A stretch of 64,000 nucleotides of DNA from Nageia nagi (taxonomy: Eukaryota; Pinophyta), in contig JBITNC010000001.1 in the NCBI GenBank assembly GCA_050084985.1, positions 153,946,001 to 154,010,000 on the forward strand. Direction: 5' to 3'. A program made the position numbers and the translations under genes. The notes beneath the pieces are model-generated. The model ran no database searches and had not been told where the DNA came from. It saw only the letters and a list, made by a program, of their open reading frames with translations. Every line of letters starts with the position of its first letter. Within the stretch, counting starts at the first letter, position 1. Shown piece by piece: positions 1 to 11,500 of the stretch.

Positions 1-1894
1 GGCTTTCACAAAATTGAAAGAGGTAATGACCACTTGTCCACTACTTGCACTTCCAGATTTTTCCTTACCTTTCACTATTGATTGTGATGCGTCAGGCTTT
101 GGGATAGGAGCTATTCTCATGCAAAAAGGACAGCCAATTTGCTTTGAAAGTAGAAAACTCAAACCCAATGAAAAGGCTTTCAGTATTTATGATAAAGAAA
201 TGCTTGCCATTATGCATGCATTAGCCAAATTTAAACAATACTTGGTATGTGGCAAGTTCATAGTAAGGACTGATCATAACAGTCTTAAATACTTTTTGGG
301 ACAGCAAGATTTGAATGAGAGACAACAAAAATGGGTAACTAAGCTTCAATCCTATGATTTTGACATTGAATTTGTAAAAGGGAAAAAGAACACAGCAGCT
401 GATGCACTCTCAAGAACACCCTCCTTTCACTCTACATCCATCATTATTGACGATTGGAAAGCTGCCATCATGGCTGAATATACCAAGAATGAATTAGCAT
501 CACGTCTCATAGATGGCCACTTGAAAGATGACAGGTACAACATTAGAAAGGGACTGATTTTCTACAAAAACAGAATTTTTCTTGTGCCCAATTCAAAGTT
601 AAAAGAGAAATTAATTGAGGCAATGCATGACACACCAATGGCTGGTCATCCTGGCTTCTTTAAAACATATAGACAGCTGCGAGAAAGATTCACATGGAAG
701 GGGTTGAAGGATGATGTTCTTAGACATGTAAGAGAATGTATTATTTGCCAAGAAAATAAGGGAGAGAATACATTACCAGCAGGATTGCTACAACCATTGC
801 CCATTCCCACACAAAAATGGGAAAGTATATCCATGGACTTCATTTCTGGTTTGCCCAAAGTACAAGGTAAAGATTGCATCTATGTGGTAGTGGACAGATT
901 GACCAAATTTGCACATTTCTATGCCATTTCCACCTCATACGCAACAGTTCAAGTGGCTGACTTGTTCTTCAAAGAAATCTTTAGACTCCATGGCATACCT
1001 AAAAATATTGTAAGTGATAGGGACAGCAAGTTCATGAGTTTGTTTTGGCAAGAATTGTTTAAATTGTGTGGTACAATACTAACCCCAAGTACAAGTTATC
1101 ATCCCCAAACTGATGGACAAACAGAAATAGTGAACAAATGGGTAGAAGGTTACCTAAGGAACTATGTTTCAGGGTAGCAACGTGCATGGATAAAATGGTT
1201 GCACTTAGGGGAGTTTTGCTACAATTCCTCATATCACATCTCCATTAAGATGTCTCCTTTTATGGCTTTGTATGGATATAATGCTCCTAACATTATTGAC
1301 TTGTTGATCAATGATAGTAGGGTACCTAAAGCTAAAGACTTTGTGGAAGAAAATCAGAATATATTGAAGACCCTAAAAGATAACATCCAACTTGCACAAA
1401 ACCAGCAGAAGAAATATGCTGATCAACAAAGAACAGAACACCAATTTGAAGTTGGAGATATGGTCTACTTACGAATGCAGCCCTATAGACAGTCCACATT
1501 GAAGAAAAGTGGGAAGGAGAAGCTAAGACCACGATTTTATGGCCCATATAAGGTCATACGCAAGGTGGGAGAAGTTGCATATGAGTTAGAGTTGCCACGC
1601 AATAGCAAGATCCACAATGTCTTTCATGTTTCATGCCTCAAAAAGGCCTTAGGACAGCATGTGGTTCCATCTACGGAGTTACCCCCACTTGATGAAGAAG
1701 GCAAGCTGATTCTTGAACCTGAAACCCTCTTGGAGACCAAGGAAAAAATCTTGAGGAATAGAGTCATCAAAGAGTACCTGATAAAATGGAAAGGCTTACC
1801 AGTTGAAGATGCTACATGGCAAGGGTCAGAGATCCTTATGCATCCAGCCTTGAATTGCTTGAGGACAAGCAATTTGGGAGGGGAGGATTTGTAA
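1..1894 (+). pseudogene. Chromovirus A pol, 3' part: RNase H, integrase, chromodomain
   Basis: This is the C-terminal part of a Ty3/gypsy polyprotein already open at base 2, so reverse transcriptase lies outside the window. Ty3-type RNase H spans about nt 70-415, with DCDASG, TDHNSL and AADALSR carrying the catalytic acids. The integrase zinc finger (H-H-C-C, ending CIICQ) follows at about 620-760. The integrase core spans about 820-1150, with MDF, VSDRD and the region of QTDGQTE. A chromodomain lies at about 1735-1850 (YLIKWKG, then DATW). This order is that of plant chromoviruses, whose chromodomain guides integration into heterochromatin. The only visible defect is one in-frame TAG at 1175-1177; the same frame continues on both sides, so the copy is fairly young. 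The final TAA overlaps the LTR start. Confidence is high for the family; I cannot decide the lineage (Reina-like or another). Confidence 0.93.
1853..1887 (+). other. Pre-PPT hairpin and polypurine tract of element A
   Basis: A 9-bp inverted repeat (AATTGCTTG and CAAGCAATT, loop AGGA) at 1853-1874 lies directly before the purine run GGGAGGGGAGGA at 1876-1887. The LTR begins two bases later. The purine run is the expected plus-strand priming site. The hairpin also codes for the last residues of integrase, yet it recurs in elements G, B1 and (shorter) F, where the coding context differs. Confidence 0.8.
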
Positions 1895-2529
1895 TGTCCC
1901 AAAATTCTTTGTATTTCATTTTCATTGCAATTTCTAGATCTAGAAGTACTTTACACTTTTGGCATCATTATCCATGTTCAAGTCGGCAAAACCACTTGGA
2001 AATCTAGTTTTCTCTTCCAAGGCTGGTCGGCTGGCTTTTATGGAGACATTTAGTGGCTATTTAAGCAAAAACATTTCTCATTTTTATGGATCATCCAATC
2101 AAATTCTGATATCTGCTTTTCTTGAGTTAGGGATGTGCCCTTCTCATCCTTCTTTGGCCTAGGGATGCGCCCAACAGCCTTAGAAGTGGCATTTTGAAGA
2201 ATTTGTGAGGAGACTCTCATATTTTGGATGCCCTAAATATTGTTACAGGAATGTTACAGAATTGTTACAGAAATAACAGTCTTATTACTTGCGTATTGAA
2301 GATTTGATCTCATATACTCATTGTTCTTGTTATCTACTCTTGAATGAATGATTCTATGGTCTCTTTCATGCGATTTAATTCCTATATTACTGCTGTTATA
2401 AGATCAGAATTCTGTCATCATTATTAAATGATAAAAGTGCTGTTACAGTTGGAGTTTGAAGTCAAAGATAGCATGTAACAGATCTAGTTTTTATGCCCAA
2501 AAATCTTGAGTAATAATTGGGATATTTCA
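1890..2529 (+). mobile_element. LTR of chromovirus A (640 bp), shared by two internal regions
   Basis: It starts TGTAATGTCCC directly after the polypurine tract and ends ...TTTCA one base before a primer-binding site. A TATA-like CTATTTAAG is at 2057-2065. The LTR therefore has pol on its left (as a 3' LTR) and gag on its right (as a 5' LTR). This is the pattern of two head-to-tail copies recombined through one LTR. The start could also be read as 1895. Confidence 0.85.
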
Positions 2530-2530
2530 G

Positions 2531-2542
2531 TGGTATCAGAGC
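2531..2542 (+). other. Primer-binding site, initiator Met-tRNA type
   Basis: TGGTATCAGAGC lies one base after the LTR end. It matches the 3' end complement of plant initiator methionine tRNA, the usual primer of this retrotransposon class. It fixes the LTR boundary and the direction of the element. Confidence 0.9.
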
Positions 2543-2571
2543 TGGTCTCTTGCCAGCCTGTGAGGGAGTCT

Positions 2572-4521
2572 ATGCACCATTACTACACAAGAAAAAGTAA
2601 GAAGGATTCGCAGCGAACAGCAGATCCAAACTTCGAAAAACAAGTAGTTGAAAAAATCAAAGGCATGGAAGAACCACCAAATGAGCTCAAGACAATGGTA
2701 GACCTACTAACTCAGTTGGTCAAAAAAATAGATGGGCTCTCCAAACCCCAAACGCAGCCACAACAAGAGGAAACAGTTAGGACACTAGCGAATGACCAAG
2801 GGAGTGAAAGATCAGTTCGTTATGGTCATCCTCCTTTGCCTAGACCTTCAAGACCCATGTTCGTGCCAAAACAAGGAACTGATCAAGGTTTGGCAACTGA
2901 AGAAATGGAGATATACTTCGCTGATTACCAAGGTAAGTCTACTGAATTTAAAGACTCAGTTTCTTTTGAGAGCTATCTAAGTATTTTGGGAAAGAAGATT
3001 GGTAGAAATAGCAAGTATTATGATAATAAGCATTTTCAAAAGATGCAAGTTCCTATGTTCAATGGCAAGAATATGACAGCTAGAGCATGGTTACAAAAGT
3101 TGCAAACCTACTTCACTCTTTGTCCTATAGCCGAAGAAGATGCAATCCAATTTGCCACTATTTACCTTGAAGAAGCTGCATATGATTGGTGGCATCATGG
3201 CCTCACAACACAAGGACATGAAGAAATTATTACCTTTGATGAATTTAGTCAAAGAGTATTGGATAGATTTGAAAAGAAAGATGAAGAAGAGTACTTTAGG
3301 GAGCTGGCCACACTACAACAAACAACAACTGTTGAAGCATATATTGAAGAATTTCAGAAGATTTCAGTTATGGTGACCAATATATCTGATAGAAGGGTGT
3401 CTTTTCTTTTCATTGAAGGCTTACTAGAACCACTAAAGGGTTTGGTTAAAGCTCATGAACCACCCACATTGCAAGATGCTTTTAGGAGGGCACTAGCTCT
3501 TGAATCATCTGCTTTTCCTAGATCAAGGCCTTCTACTCTACCACCTCCTAGAGCTAACATTGCAACCCCATTTCAAAGAAGAGATACATTCCAAAGCGGA
3601 GGATCAGCTTTCCAAAGAAACCAGCCCATGGGAAGACCTACACCACATACAACTAGGGGTCCACCATCGCCACACCATGGAAGGAAATTGGATGATGAAA
3701 GAAATGAACTTAGAAGGAAGAATCTTTGTTTCAGCTGCAAGAAGCCATGGGTACCTGGTCACCGTTGTTTAGGTAAGGGGCAAATTCATTATATTGAAGT
3801 TATTTCTGATGATGAAGCATCCGATGATGAGAATGAACCTAGTAATGAATGCACAATGGAAGATTTCACCAATGAAGGGACTGTTGTTCCAAATACAGTC
3901 ACCAACACAGGAAACTTGGCTACCTTGAATAGTGCCAACCAATTTTACACCATCAAAGTACCCGGGAAAATTCTAGGGGAAAAAGTGATCACATTAATTG
4001 ATGGTGGGGCAACCCATAACTTCATAGATGAGGAATTCGTGGCAAGAAAGAAACTAAAATCAGAACTCTTTGCTGGTTTTAATGTGGCTACTGGAAATGG
4101 GAACCTTGTACCTTGCAACAAATATGTGACTAACTTGAAAATCGAGTTTGATGGGCATTCAATTGAAGAAGATTTTTATGTGTTTCCATTGGGGGGAGTA
4201 CCTCAAATAGTGTTGGGAGTACAATGGCTGTTTCCCTTGGGTGATTATACTACCAACCACCAAACATTGCAATTCAAATTCAAAAATAAAGGACCCGATG
4301 TGATTTTGAGATTCCACCAAATGGATTCAAAGGTGCAGACCGCTTGTGGATACCTTAGGTTAGGGCAACCTCACAGCATGAACATTTACCTCAACCACTT
4401 GTTAGAAGGTGTTCCAAGCTTTCTGGAATTTCCTTGTGCACTACACTCAAGGGTGCTTGATGCCGCCAAGTCTTTAATGGAAAAAGAGGATTTCAATATC
4501 AAATTTAGTCTATCTCTGTAA
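2572..4521 (+). CDS. Gag-protease polyprotein of chromovirus A, intact frame, no RT
   Basis: An uninterrupted frame of about 649 codons encodes the capsid and aspartic protease of a Ty3/gypsy element. The frame stays open upstream into the LTR, but I start it at the ATG of MHHYYTRKSKK, 30 bases after the primer-binding site, because B2 begins in the same way. The retrotransposon gag domain covers roughly residues 155-320 (FNGK, AYDWWHHG, LDRFEKKDEEEYFRELATL). A zinc knuckle CFSCKKPWVPGHRC is near residue 386. The protease follows with LIDGGATHNFID near residue 475. The active site reads D-G-G where many retropepsins have D-S/T-G. The frame ends soon after the protease and no reverse transcriptase follows; a reversed foreign LTR starts at the stop, so the rest of pol was cut off. 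Confidence 0.92.
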   Translation: MHHYYTRKSKKDSQRTADPNFEKQVVEKIKGMEEPPNELKTMVDLLTQLVKKIDGLSKPQTQPQQEETVRTLANDQGSERSVRYGHPPLPRPSRPMFVPKQGTDQGLATEEMEIYFADYQGKSTEFKDSVSFESYLSILGKKIGRNSKYYDNKHFQKMQVPMFNGKNMTARAWLQKLQTYFTLCPIAEEDAIQFATIYLEEAAYDWWHHGLTTQGHEEIITFDEFSQRVLDRFEKKDEEEYFRELATLQQTTTVEAYIEEFQKISVMVTNISDRRVSFLFIEGLLEPLKGLVKAHEPPTLQDAFRRALALESSAFPRSRPSTLPPPRANIATPFQRRDTFQSGGSAFQRNQPMGRPTPHTTRGPPSPHHGRKLDDERNELRRKNLCFSCKKPWVPGHRCLGKGQIHYIEVISDDEASDDENEPSNECTMEDFTNEGTVVPNTVTNTGNLATLNSANQFYTIKVPGKILGEKVITLIDGGATHNFIDEEFVARKKLKSELFAGFNVATGNGNLVPCNKYVTNLKIEFDGHSIEEDFYVFPLGGVPQIVLGVQWLFPLGDYTTNHQTLQFKFKNKGPDVILRFHQMDSKVQTACGYLRLGQPHSMNIYLNHLLEGVPSFLEFPCALHSRVLDAAKSLMEKEDFNIKFSLSL

Positions 4522-5094
4522 TGAGGCTCCTTTTCCTTTTATAACATGTATCTGGATTTGGATCTCACCTAGGAGTCATCCCCAACCTCCCTAATCTCAA
4601 CGTTAGCCTTCTAGAGGTCCAAGATCTTCAATGTGGGTGCCTAGGGATCAAGCATTTGCAACGTGGGTACCTAGAGGCCATGCATGCCAATGTAGGAGTC
4701 CAAGGTGCCACATGGGTCTAGGAGTCATGCGTGGGTGCTAGGGTGTCATCATGGGACAATGTGGGGATCTAGAAACCCCCAAGGATGGTGCAAGTGCTCA
4801 AGCCCATCATTGGGTTCTAGGTGTCCATTATGCTATTTTTGATGTTACAATGAGGTTTCAGATTCCCACAATCATCTTAGGATCTCCAAGTACATTAATG
4901 ACAAATTAAATAACACATCCTATCTTGGGAGGAAAACATCCCTCATGGGGCTCACAATGTGGGTCCAACAGACCATAATATTTCTATCCCAAGCAACTAA
5001 CAACAAATACATGAATAAATAAAATATTTACAAAAGGGAATCCCTAGGATTCCAAAATTATTTATTTTTTAGAAAAAGGTGATGTTACACCAAC
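4522..5094 (-). mobile_element. Truncated reversed B-type LTR
   Basis: Read on the minus strand, it starts TGTAACATCACC at 5094. It then shows the B-LTR landmarks in order: a phrase like GTGAGCCCCATGAGGGATG, then GGAGATCC and GTGGGAATC. It ends abruptly at the gag-protease stop of element A, so the part after its promoter is missing. The abutment suggests a deletion or recombination breakpoint. Confidence 0.7.
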
Positions 5095-7466
5095 CCAGTA
5101 ATAAAATCACTCCTAATTAATAAATAAACCTTCTTAAATTGGGCTTCCACCTTTAAGGAGTAAACAAGGTCCTCAAATTACTAATATGGCCTACAATTAA
5201 TATTAAAATAATAAAGACTTCTAATTTAACTTAAAATCACTACTCTAACACACCTAGAGGTGTGATGACCACCCTTGGAATTCTCAATTTCTAGTTTTTG
5301 CACCCAAGAATGAAACATACATCATCATAGGGTAAAAATATGATTGTTGTGTCCCACTGACACCAGACTATTATAAAAATATTCCTAATTGCTAGAAAAA
5401 TAGAATGAAGAGGAGCGTACCACTTAATTTGGAATGTAGGAATGGAATGCCTTAATTTAGGAATATTACAAACAAACACATAAAGCATCCTATATGTTCA
5501 ATAAGCACCTTAATAATGAGAAATACAACATGAATAGAGATAAAAAAATCTTCATAAGATTCAAATGGAAATATCATAATTAGAGATTCAAATGTTCATA
5601 ACTACACAAATTGTTTTCCATAAAAAGTCCATATCATTGTAGCAAATAGCATATCTACACCTAAGTCTCACACTCATGTAGAACTAAAGTTGTTGACTAG
5701 GCACACAATTGAGCAAATGTGATATCCTTATCTCCAAGGATTGTGCTATCCTCATCAATTTGACTAGGCTATTCAAGATTTATATCCCAATGTGTTGTTG
5801 GTCTTTGGTAGGTGTAAGTGGCAATGGAGAGCTACAAGACACTCTATCCTCCTACTAACCAACCAATTCATCCTCACATTGTGGATAAATCCATATGTAG
5901 ACCAATTCCTCTTTGTTGTAGAGGAATAGGCACCTTGTGAGAGGAGAGAGATGGCTAGTATGTTAAGTTCATAGTGATATGTTTCTTTAAAGATTCCTAT
6001 ATTTCTTTTATTTGATCCATATCCCCATGGATGTTAGCATGTAAGGTTGGGGATTCCACTTGCAGCACAACTAGGAATACGATGTGATCAGGTGCATTTC
6101 TAAACTAATGGTGTGGTGAGTTAGGCACCCAAAGCACCTTAATGTCTTTGATGCCACAACAAGTGCACATGCACCCTAGACATGGTGCTTTAAGGCATTT
6201 AAGTTGATATCCAAAAGGGTATCCACCAAAAGATTCTCTAGAGAAAAACAAGGTTGGTATTTTGACTCCACTTATTCTATTGAAATTCGAATAGATAAAT
6301 TGGTTCCATTCAAATACTCTTAGGATACCCACCTTGCCTTATATCTAATAAGAAGTCAATCAATAAATGAATTAGATGAGATATTTGCTTGCAATAAATA
6401 CAAGTTACATGGATCTCTTCTTTATATGCCTGAAATTTCGTACAAAATGGGGTTGGTACCATAGCTTATCCTTACTATTTATCTTGACATTGAATTTTTG
6501 CCTTAAGATTCCACTCAACCATTTTAATATTCTTCTCCATAGGGTGAAAGTAAAAATTTGATTCCACTTAGAGTAGAAGTATTAGGACTTAAACTCATGG
6601 CGGCAAAATCGGAATCCAGATTTTAATGTAGTTCATATTAGGATCCTGATTTAGGTTTGAGATCACAACAAGGATCAGGATGCCAATTTTAAATCGGGAT
6701 CTCGATACTAAAAAAATTTGGAATCCTAGAATATTTAAATCCCTTTGCCTCTAATTTAGGCTTAGTTTTAGGCTTGGGAAAGGCTTGGTGAGCCAACCCT
6801 TAGCCTTGGAACTATAAATGTGTTCATGGCAATTTCAATGGAAAATCTCAACTTTGGGCATATGTTTGATGGAGTTTTTGGTAGAATTGTTTCATGAAAT
6901 TAAAACATGTTACAAATGAAAGTGTAGATTTCAAATATGCAATTTTTTTTTACAATTGGATTATATTTTATATTTTTTAATTAATTTTTAGTGAAATTGA
7001 TCCATATACTTGAAATATGAGGGTATCTTATTTTCTTAATAACTTTTTTATTTTTTTAGGAATTATGAAAAAAATTTATATGGGACAAGCTACAAACAAT
7101 TCTCTACAAGATAAAAATAAAATTGAAAAAAAGGATAAGTTTAGGTCAAATTATGTGTGCCGGACATGAGCACTTTTCGAAACAACAAACATGACAAATA
7201 CAAAATTAATAAAAAAAAATATTCATGAAAAAATATCCAAGACAAGCTTCAGTGTCTTAGGTATCTATGTCCAAAAGGATTTTAAAAAATACTTTGATTT
7301 ATGTTAAATTATGGTTGTCGAACATGTGCATGGTATGGTCCTAAAACTATATATTTTCAAAAGTGGTTTTTATTCTTCCCTATCAAAATTTAATTTCTAT
7401 CATTTGGGTATGGAAATAAATTACATATTTGAAAACTAAACTTTGAGCATTACATTTTCACCTTAG
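5095..7466. other. AT-rich anonymous DNA, no gene recognised
   Basis: I see only short random open frames here and no LTR ends, splice-flanked conserved exon or protein motif. Because H6 inserted at 7471/7472 and the exon at 12768 lies on its other side, this stretch may be intron or flanking DNA of that host gene. That is inference. Confidence 0.4.
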
Positions 7467-8849
7467 TGACCTGTTGGAAAGGAAATCTTTCCTCTTACTT
7501 GGTGATCATCTAGATGATCAAGATGGGAAAGTGACCCAACATTTAGGTGAGAATGTGTTACTAAACTCCTCTTGTAAGGATTGATACCACAAGGTTTCTA
7601 TCAGAAAGCTCATGTCATTAATACAAGCTTTAAATTGTGTAGGTCTTGTTTGGGAATCAGCTAAGTGGTTTAGTAGAGGTAGTAACTGTTAACACATTTT
7701 TTTGGGGACTGAGGTGTTTTATCTTGCAATAGTTTGAAAGTTGCTATAGGTTTAAAGAAAGTGTAGAATAAAGAAAAGAAAAGTGAGAATGAGACTGGAT
7801 ACTGGCTAGATTTCAAAGAGGTAGTCATAATGCAACATTGTCTAAACTTTCTTTCTCTCGGATTGGTTAAAAAATCTTGTTCAATTCAGTCAAGTATTTG
7901 AAAAGAATGACTATTGTCCAATCATTCCAAACATGAGCAAAAAGCGGAACTAATTGTTGGTACTTTGCGAACAGGACATATGCAATCAAATGGACTACGT
8001 GTGAGTGAAGGTGAATAGTTTTGAACAAGAGGTCTAGGAAGAAATCTTAAGAGAAAGTCAATTCAGAATACAAAACATTTAACATGTGAGTAATGGATTA
8101 GCAACAATTCAAGATAATTCAAATATTTTAGAAAATTTGCAACAAATTCTCCTAAAACGCAAAAGTTTTCAAAGAAAAAGCATGAAAATATTCAAATACA
8201 AAAATTGTTCTTAAAGGATCAATCCACTATTCCAATAGATGAAAACTCGCTTTGTATCAACATGTAGCCACTTGTATTATGATTGCAAAAGAGTTATGCA
8301 TAACTAAATCAACTTGCTCCTCAATTACAAAAATTTTCAATTATCATGAAAATTGGCCTTTTTTTTGGACTTGAACATTCTACTAAAAAAAGTGACCTCC
8401 TATGGTCTATTTATAGACGTTTTAGATTTTTTGAGTGTTTCTCTAATTCTTAAAAAAAATATTAAAACGCTAATTTGAGATTACAATGTTGTTTTAGTGG
8501 AAGAACAATACTCATCCCACTAAAATATGCTAGAAATAAAATATTTACAAAAATTGATGCCCTTTGGCATGAATTTCGAGGCATTTTGCATCAATTTGGC
8601 AAATTTTGGAGCTTCAAATCATCATTATGGATCCTTCCATCAGTCTTTTGAGCTCCTTCTTTCTTTGAATCTAGATTTGCCTTTGATGAAGGATAGGATT
8701 ATAAGGTATTTGGCAAGTTTTGCGAGGATTTGGAGCTTTTTAGGAGGTTTTGAGAAATATTTGGGGTTTTTGGCAAAATTTTAAATTTTCATGTCTATGG
8801 ATTTTTTTTTTGTGGAGAAAAAAGTGAAAATTCATAGGAATGAAAAATG

Positions 8850-10135
8850 CCTCCCAGATTTTTAAGAATTTAAACTTGCTCAAATTTGAAAATTTCAAAG
8901 TTTAATTGTGCTTAGAATTCCATTTTCCATGCAATGAAGGCAAATATTTTTATTTTTGAGTAAAATTTGATATTCTCCCTCAAGTTAGGTGCTAGTTTTT
9001 ACTTGTATCGATTTCCAATGACATGAAAACTTGTGCCAAGCTTTTAGAGACCTTTCTCTTAATCAAAATCAAAAAATGAAGTGTTAAATGTGCTCAAAAT
9101 GGCATTTTCCTTGCAAACAAGTAGTCAAATTCGATTTTTGAGCAAAATTCCTCTTTTCGCTCCAATCTAAGTGCTAGATTTCACTCCAATGTATTATCCA
9201 ATGGTTTGAAACCTGCGTCTAGCTTTTAGGTGCCTTAAATATGCTCAAAATAAAAATTTTGAAGGTTTAAATGTGTCTAAAATTCCATTTTCCTTGCAAT
9301 GGAGTGCTCGAACTTGAGTTTTGATTAAAATTTGTCAATTCTCCCCAACTTAGGCGCTAGATTTCAGCCCTATGGATCTTAAAACAGCCCAAAACCTGTA
9401 CCTACATTTGAGCCTCTAAACTTGCTCAAAAATGAAAATTTTCAAGTTTAAATGTGCTTAGGATGGGGTCTTTTGTCCATTGATGTGCTCAAACTTGGTT
9501 TTTAAGAAAAAATCCACTTTCTTCCTTGATTTAGGTGCTAGAATGCACATCTATGGATTCTCCATTTCCATGAAAATCAGCGTCTATGCATTTGGGGCAT
9601 TTCCCTTGCTCAAAAGTGAAATTGTGTAGACCTGAACCTTCTTGAAATGCCCTTTTCCTTGTTCCCAAGCCCTCAAACTTGATTTTTGGACAAATTTGTC
9701 TTTTCTCATGCTAGGTGCCAAAATTAACCCCATTGGATTTCCATAGCCATGAAAAAATGTGCCTAACATTTTGGGCCTCAAAACTTGTTCAAATTCAAAA
9801 AATTGAAGACCTAAATGTGCTTGAAATGGTCATTTCCATGAATTTATGCATTTAGACTTGTCTTTTAGTGAAAACTCATATTCCCTTCTCAATCTAGGCA
9901 CCAAAAAGCATGTGTATGAATTTCTAATCACTTGAAAACATGCGCCTAGGATTTTAGGGCACTTTCATTGGTCAAAATCAAAAAATTATAGACCTAAAGT
10001 GCCTTGGAATGGGATTTTACATGCAAATAAATCATCTCCCTTGAATTTCAAGACAAATGAACTTTTCTCCTTGGTAGCTAGGCACTAGAATACACCTCAT
10101 TGGATGTCCTTAGGCTTGAAAACATGTGCCTAGCC
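8850..10135 (-). repeat. Degenerate tandem array, ~182-bp period, seven or more units
   Basis: Each unit contains a variant of TAGGCGCTAGATTTCA followed by AAAACCTGCGCCTAGC and a stretch like GCTCAAAATGGCATTTTCC. The 'taggtgctag' landmark recurs near 8988, 9170, 9352, 9535, 9711, 9895 and 10079, a spacing of 177-184 bp. The array sits in the U3-like part of LTR H6 and resumes after the nested LTR at 10895. Confidence 0.8.
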
Positions 10136-10139
10136 TTTA

Positions 10140-10889
10140 TGTAATGTCCCAAAAATAAATATTTTTGTAAATGTCTCCTACACTTAATTATGCAAGTGAA
10201 AAGGGGCTCATGTGACTAGGACACATAACATTAAGTTATTTTCATTTATGTTTTATTTCTTTATGTTGTAATAAGGCATTTTAAGTCAAATTAGGGTTTG
10301 GGGATGTCAACTTGGAATTAGATCCTCAAGCTATATAAGAAGATGGAGCATCCCATTTTGAGTATGTATTATTATATGACTTTGTATCTGAAACCCTAGG
10401 TTTCTTGAGGAAGGTTGTGCCCTACTCAAACTCCACCATTGTTTAGGAGATGTGCCCTAGCTCTGTTGGAGGCATTTGCAATTAACAAGAGATTAGCCTT
10501 GCTGTTGCATTTGCAAACTAAGAAGATGTGCCCTTAGTCAGTTGAAATTGCTGTGGAAGAAATCTAGCCAGTTTGTGGTGATTTTTGCGATTGTGTTTTG
10601 TTCCCTTGCTGCCCTAGAAGGGGTTTCCAGCTTTGTGAGCAATATTCAACCAGATTTGTGTTTTTTGAGTTAAAAGAAATCCTAAGGGGTGTGTATCCCA
10701 CTTTGGGGAGTTTTTCGGTTCATTTTATGTTCATATTTGAGTACCCTTTTGGATGTTCTTTCATTGTATCCATTCAGAAATTAATACAATTCTATCCTAA
10801 CTGATTTTTCTAATTATGGTGCAACATTTATGCTAATTTCTATGTTTGAGTATCCAATTTTGTGTAAAAATTAGAAATGAGTCATTTCA
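10140..10889 (+). mobile_element. Solo LTR (750 bp) nested in H6
   Basis: It runs from TGTAATGTCCC to ...CATTTCA with target-site duplication cttta (10135-10139 and 10890-10894). A TATA box, CTATATAAG, is at about 10331-10339. It splits the 182-bp array, which continues on the right side. The termini match the TGTAATGTCC class of LTRs in elements A and G, but the body differs from A. Confidence 0.87.
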
Positions 10890-11079
10890 CTTTAAGGGCT
10901 CAAACTTGGTCAAAATCGAAAATTTCAAGTCCTAATTGTGTTGGAAATCACTTTATCTCTCTAATGACGCTCTTAGACTTGATTTTCGACACCATTTGCA
11001 TTTGTCTCTGTAAAAATTTTCATAATTTTGCATGCTTGGGAGCATATGTGTCAAAACCCGGGCTCTAATATTATTGAAA

Positions 11080-11500
11080 CCCTCAAACTATGCCTTAGGG
11101 CATACCTTTTGCATTCTAGGCCCATATCCACCATTTTCGAGCTCAAACTCGTTTAGATCTACATTTTCTATCATTTTTGGCTCAAACTATGTATTTCCGA
11201 CATTTACGAGCTCAAACTTTGAAAAATGATCATTTTCTACATTTCTAAGCTCAATCAAACTCTACATTTCCAATCACTTTCGAGATCAACTTGGCATTTT
11301 TGATTATTTTTGGCATTTATGAGCTCAAACTCTAAAAAATGCACATTTTTACCATACTGACCCTTTCTCATATCAAAAATGACCAAAATGCATATTTTTG
11401 TCATAATCACCATTTCCAAGCTTTTCCAGCTCAAACTTGACCAAAACACGCATTTTCTACCATACTCACCAATACTGAGGTCAAACTCTGAAAAACGACT
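11080..11500 (-). repeat. Short ~60-bp imperfect repeats near the 5' end of H6
   Basis: Phrases such as 'gagctcaaact', 'aaaatgcacatttt' and 'ccatactgacc' recur at irregular ~60-bp steps. The same phrases in the same order recur at 40600-41200 in LTR H4, so they are a family-H subrepeat. No protein is encoded. Confidence 0.55.

Noticed and set aside
5270-5310. Possible LTR start 'TGTGATGACCACCC'
   Set aside because: No following B or C LTR landmarks, and no matching end or duplication.
7503-7520. Perfect 18-bp palindrome TGATCATCTAGATGATCA
   Set aside because: It is in the H6 tail but not conserved in H7 at the matching place, so it is probably accidental.
8850-10135. CRISPR-like regular spacing
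   Set aside because: The repeats are degenerate, ~182 bp long with no unique spacers, and lie in an LTR of a plant genome. It is a satellite-like tandem array.
10841-11068. Several 60-70 codon frames in the array region, and similar ones at 38830-41280
   Set aside because: They lie in tandem repeats rich in TCAAA and TTTTG and recur by repetition, not by coding constraint.
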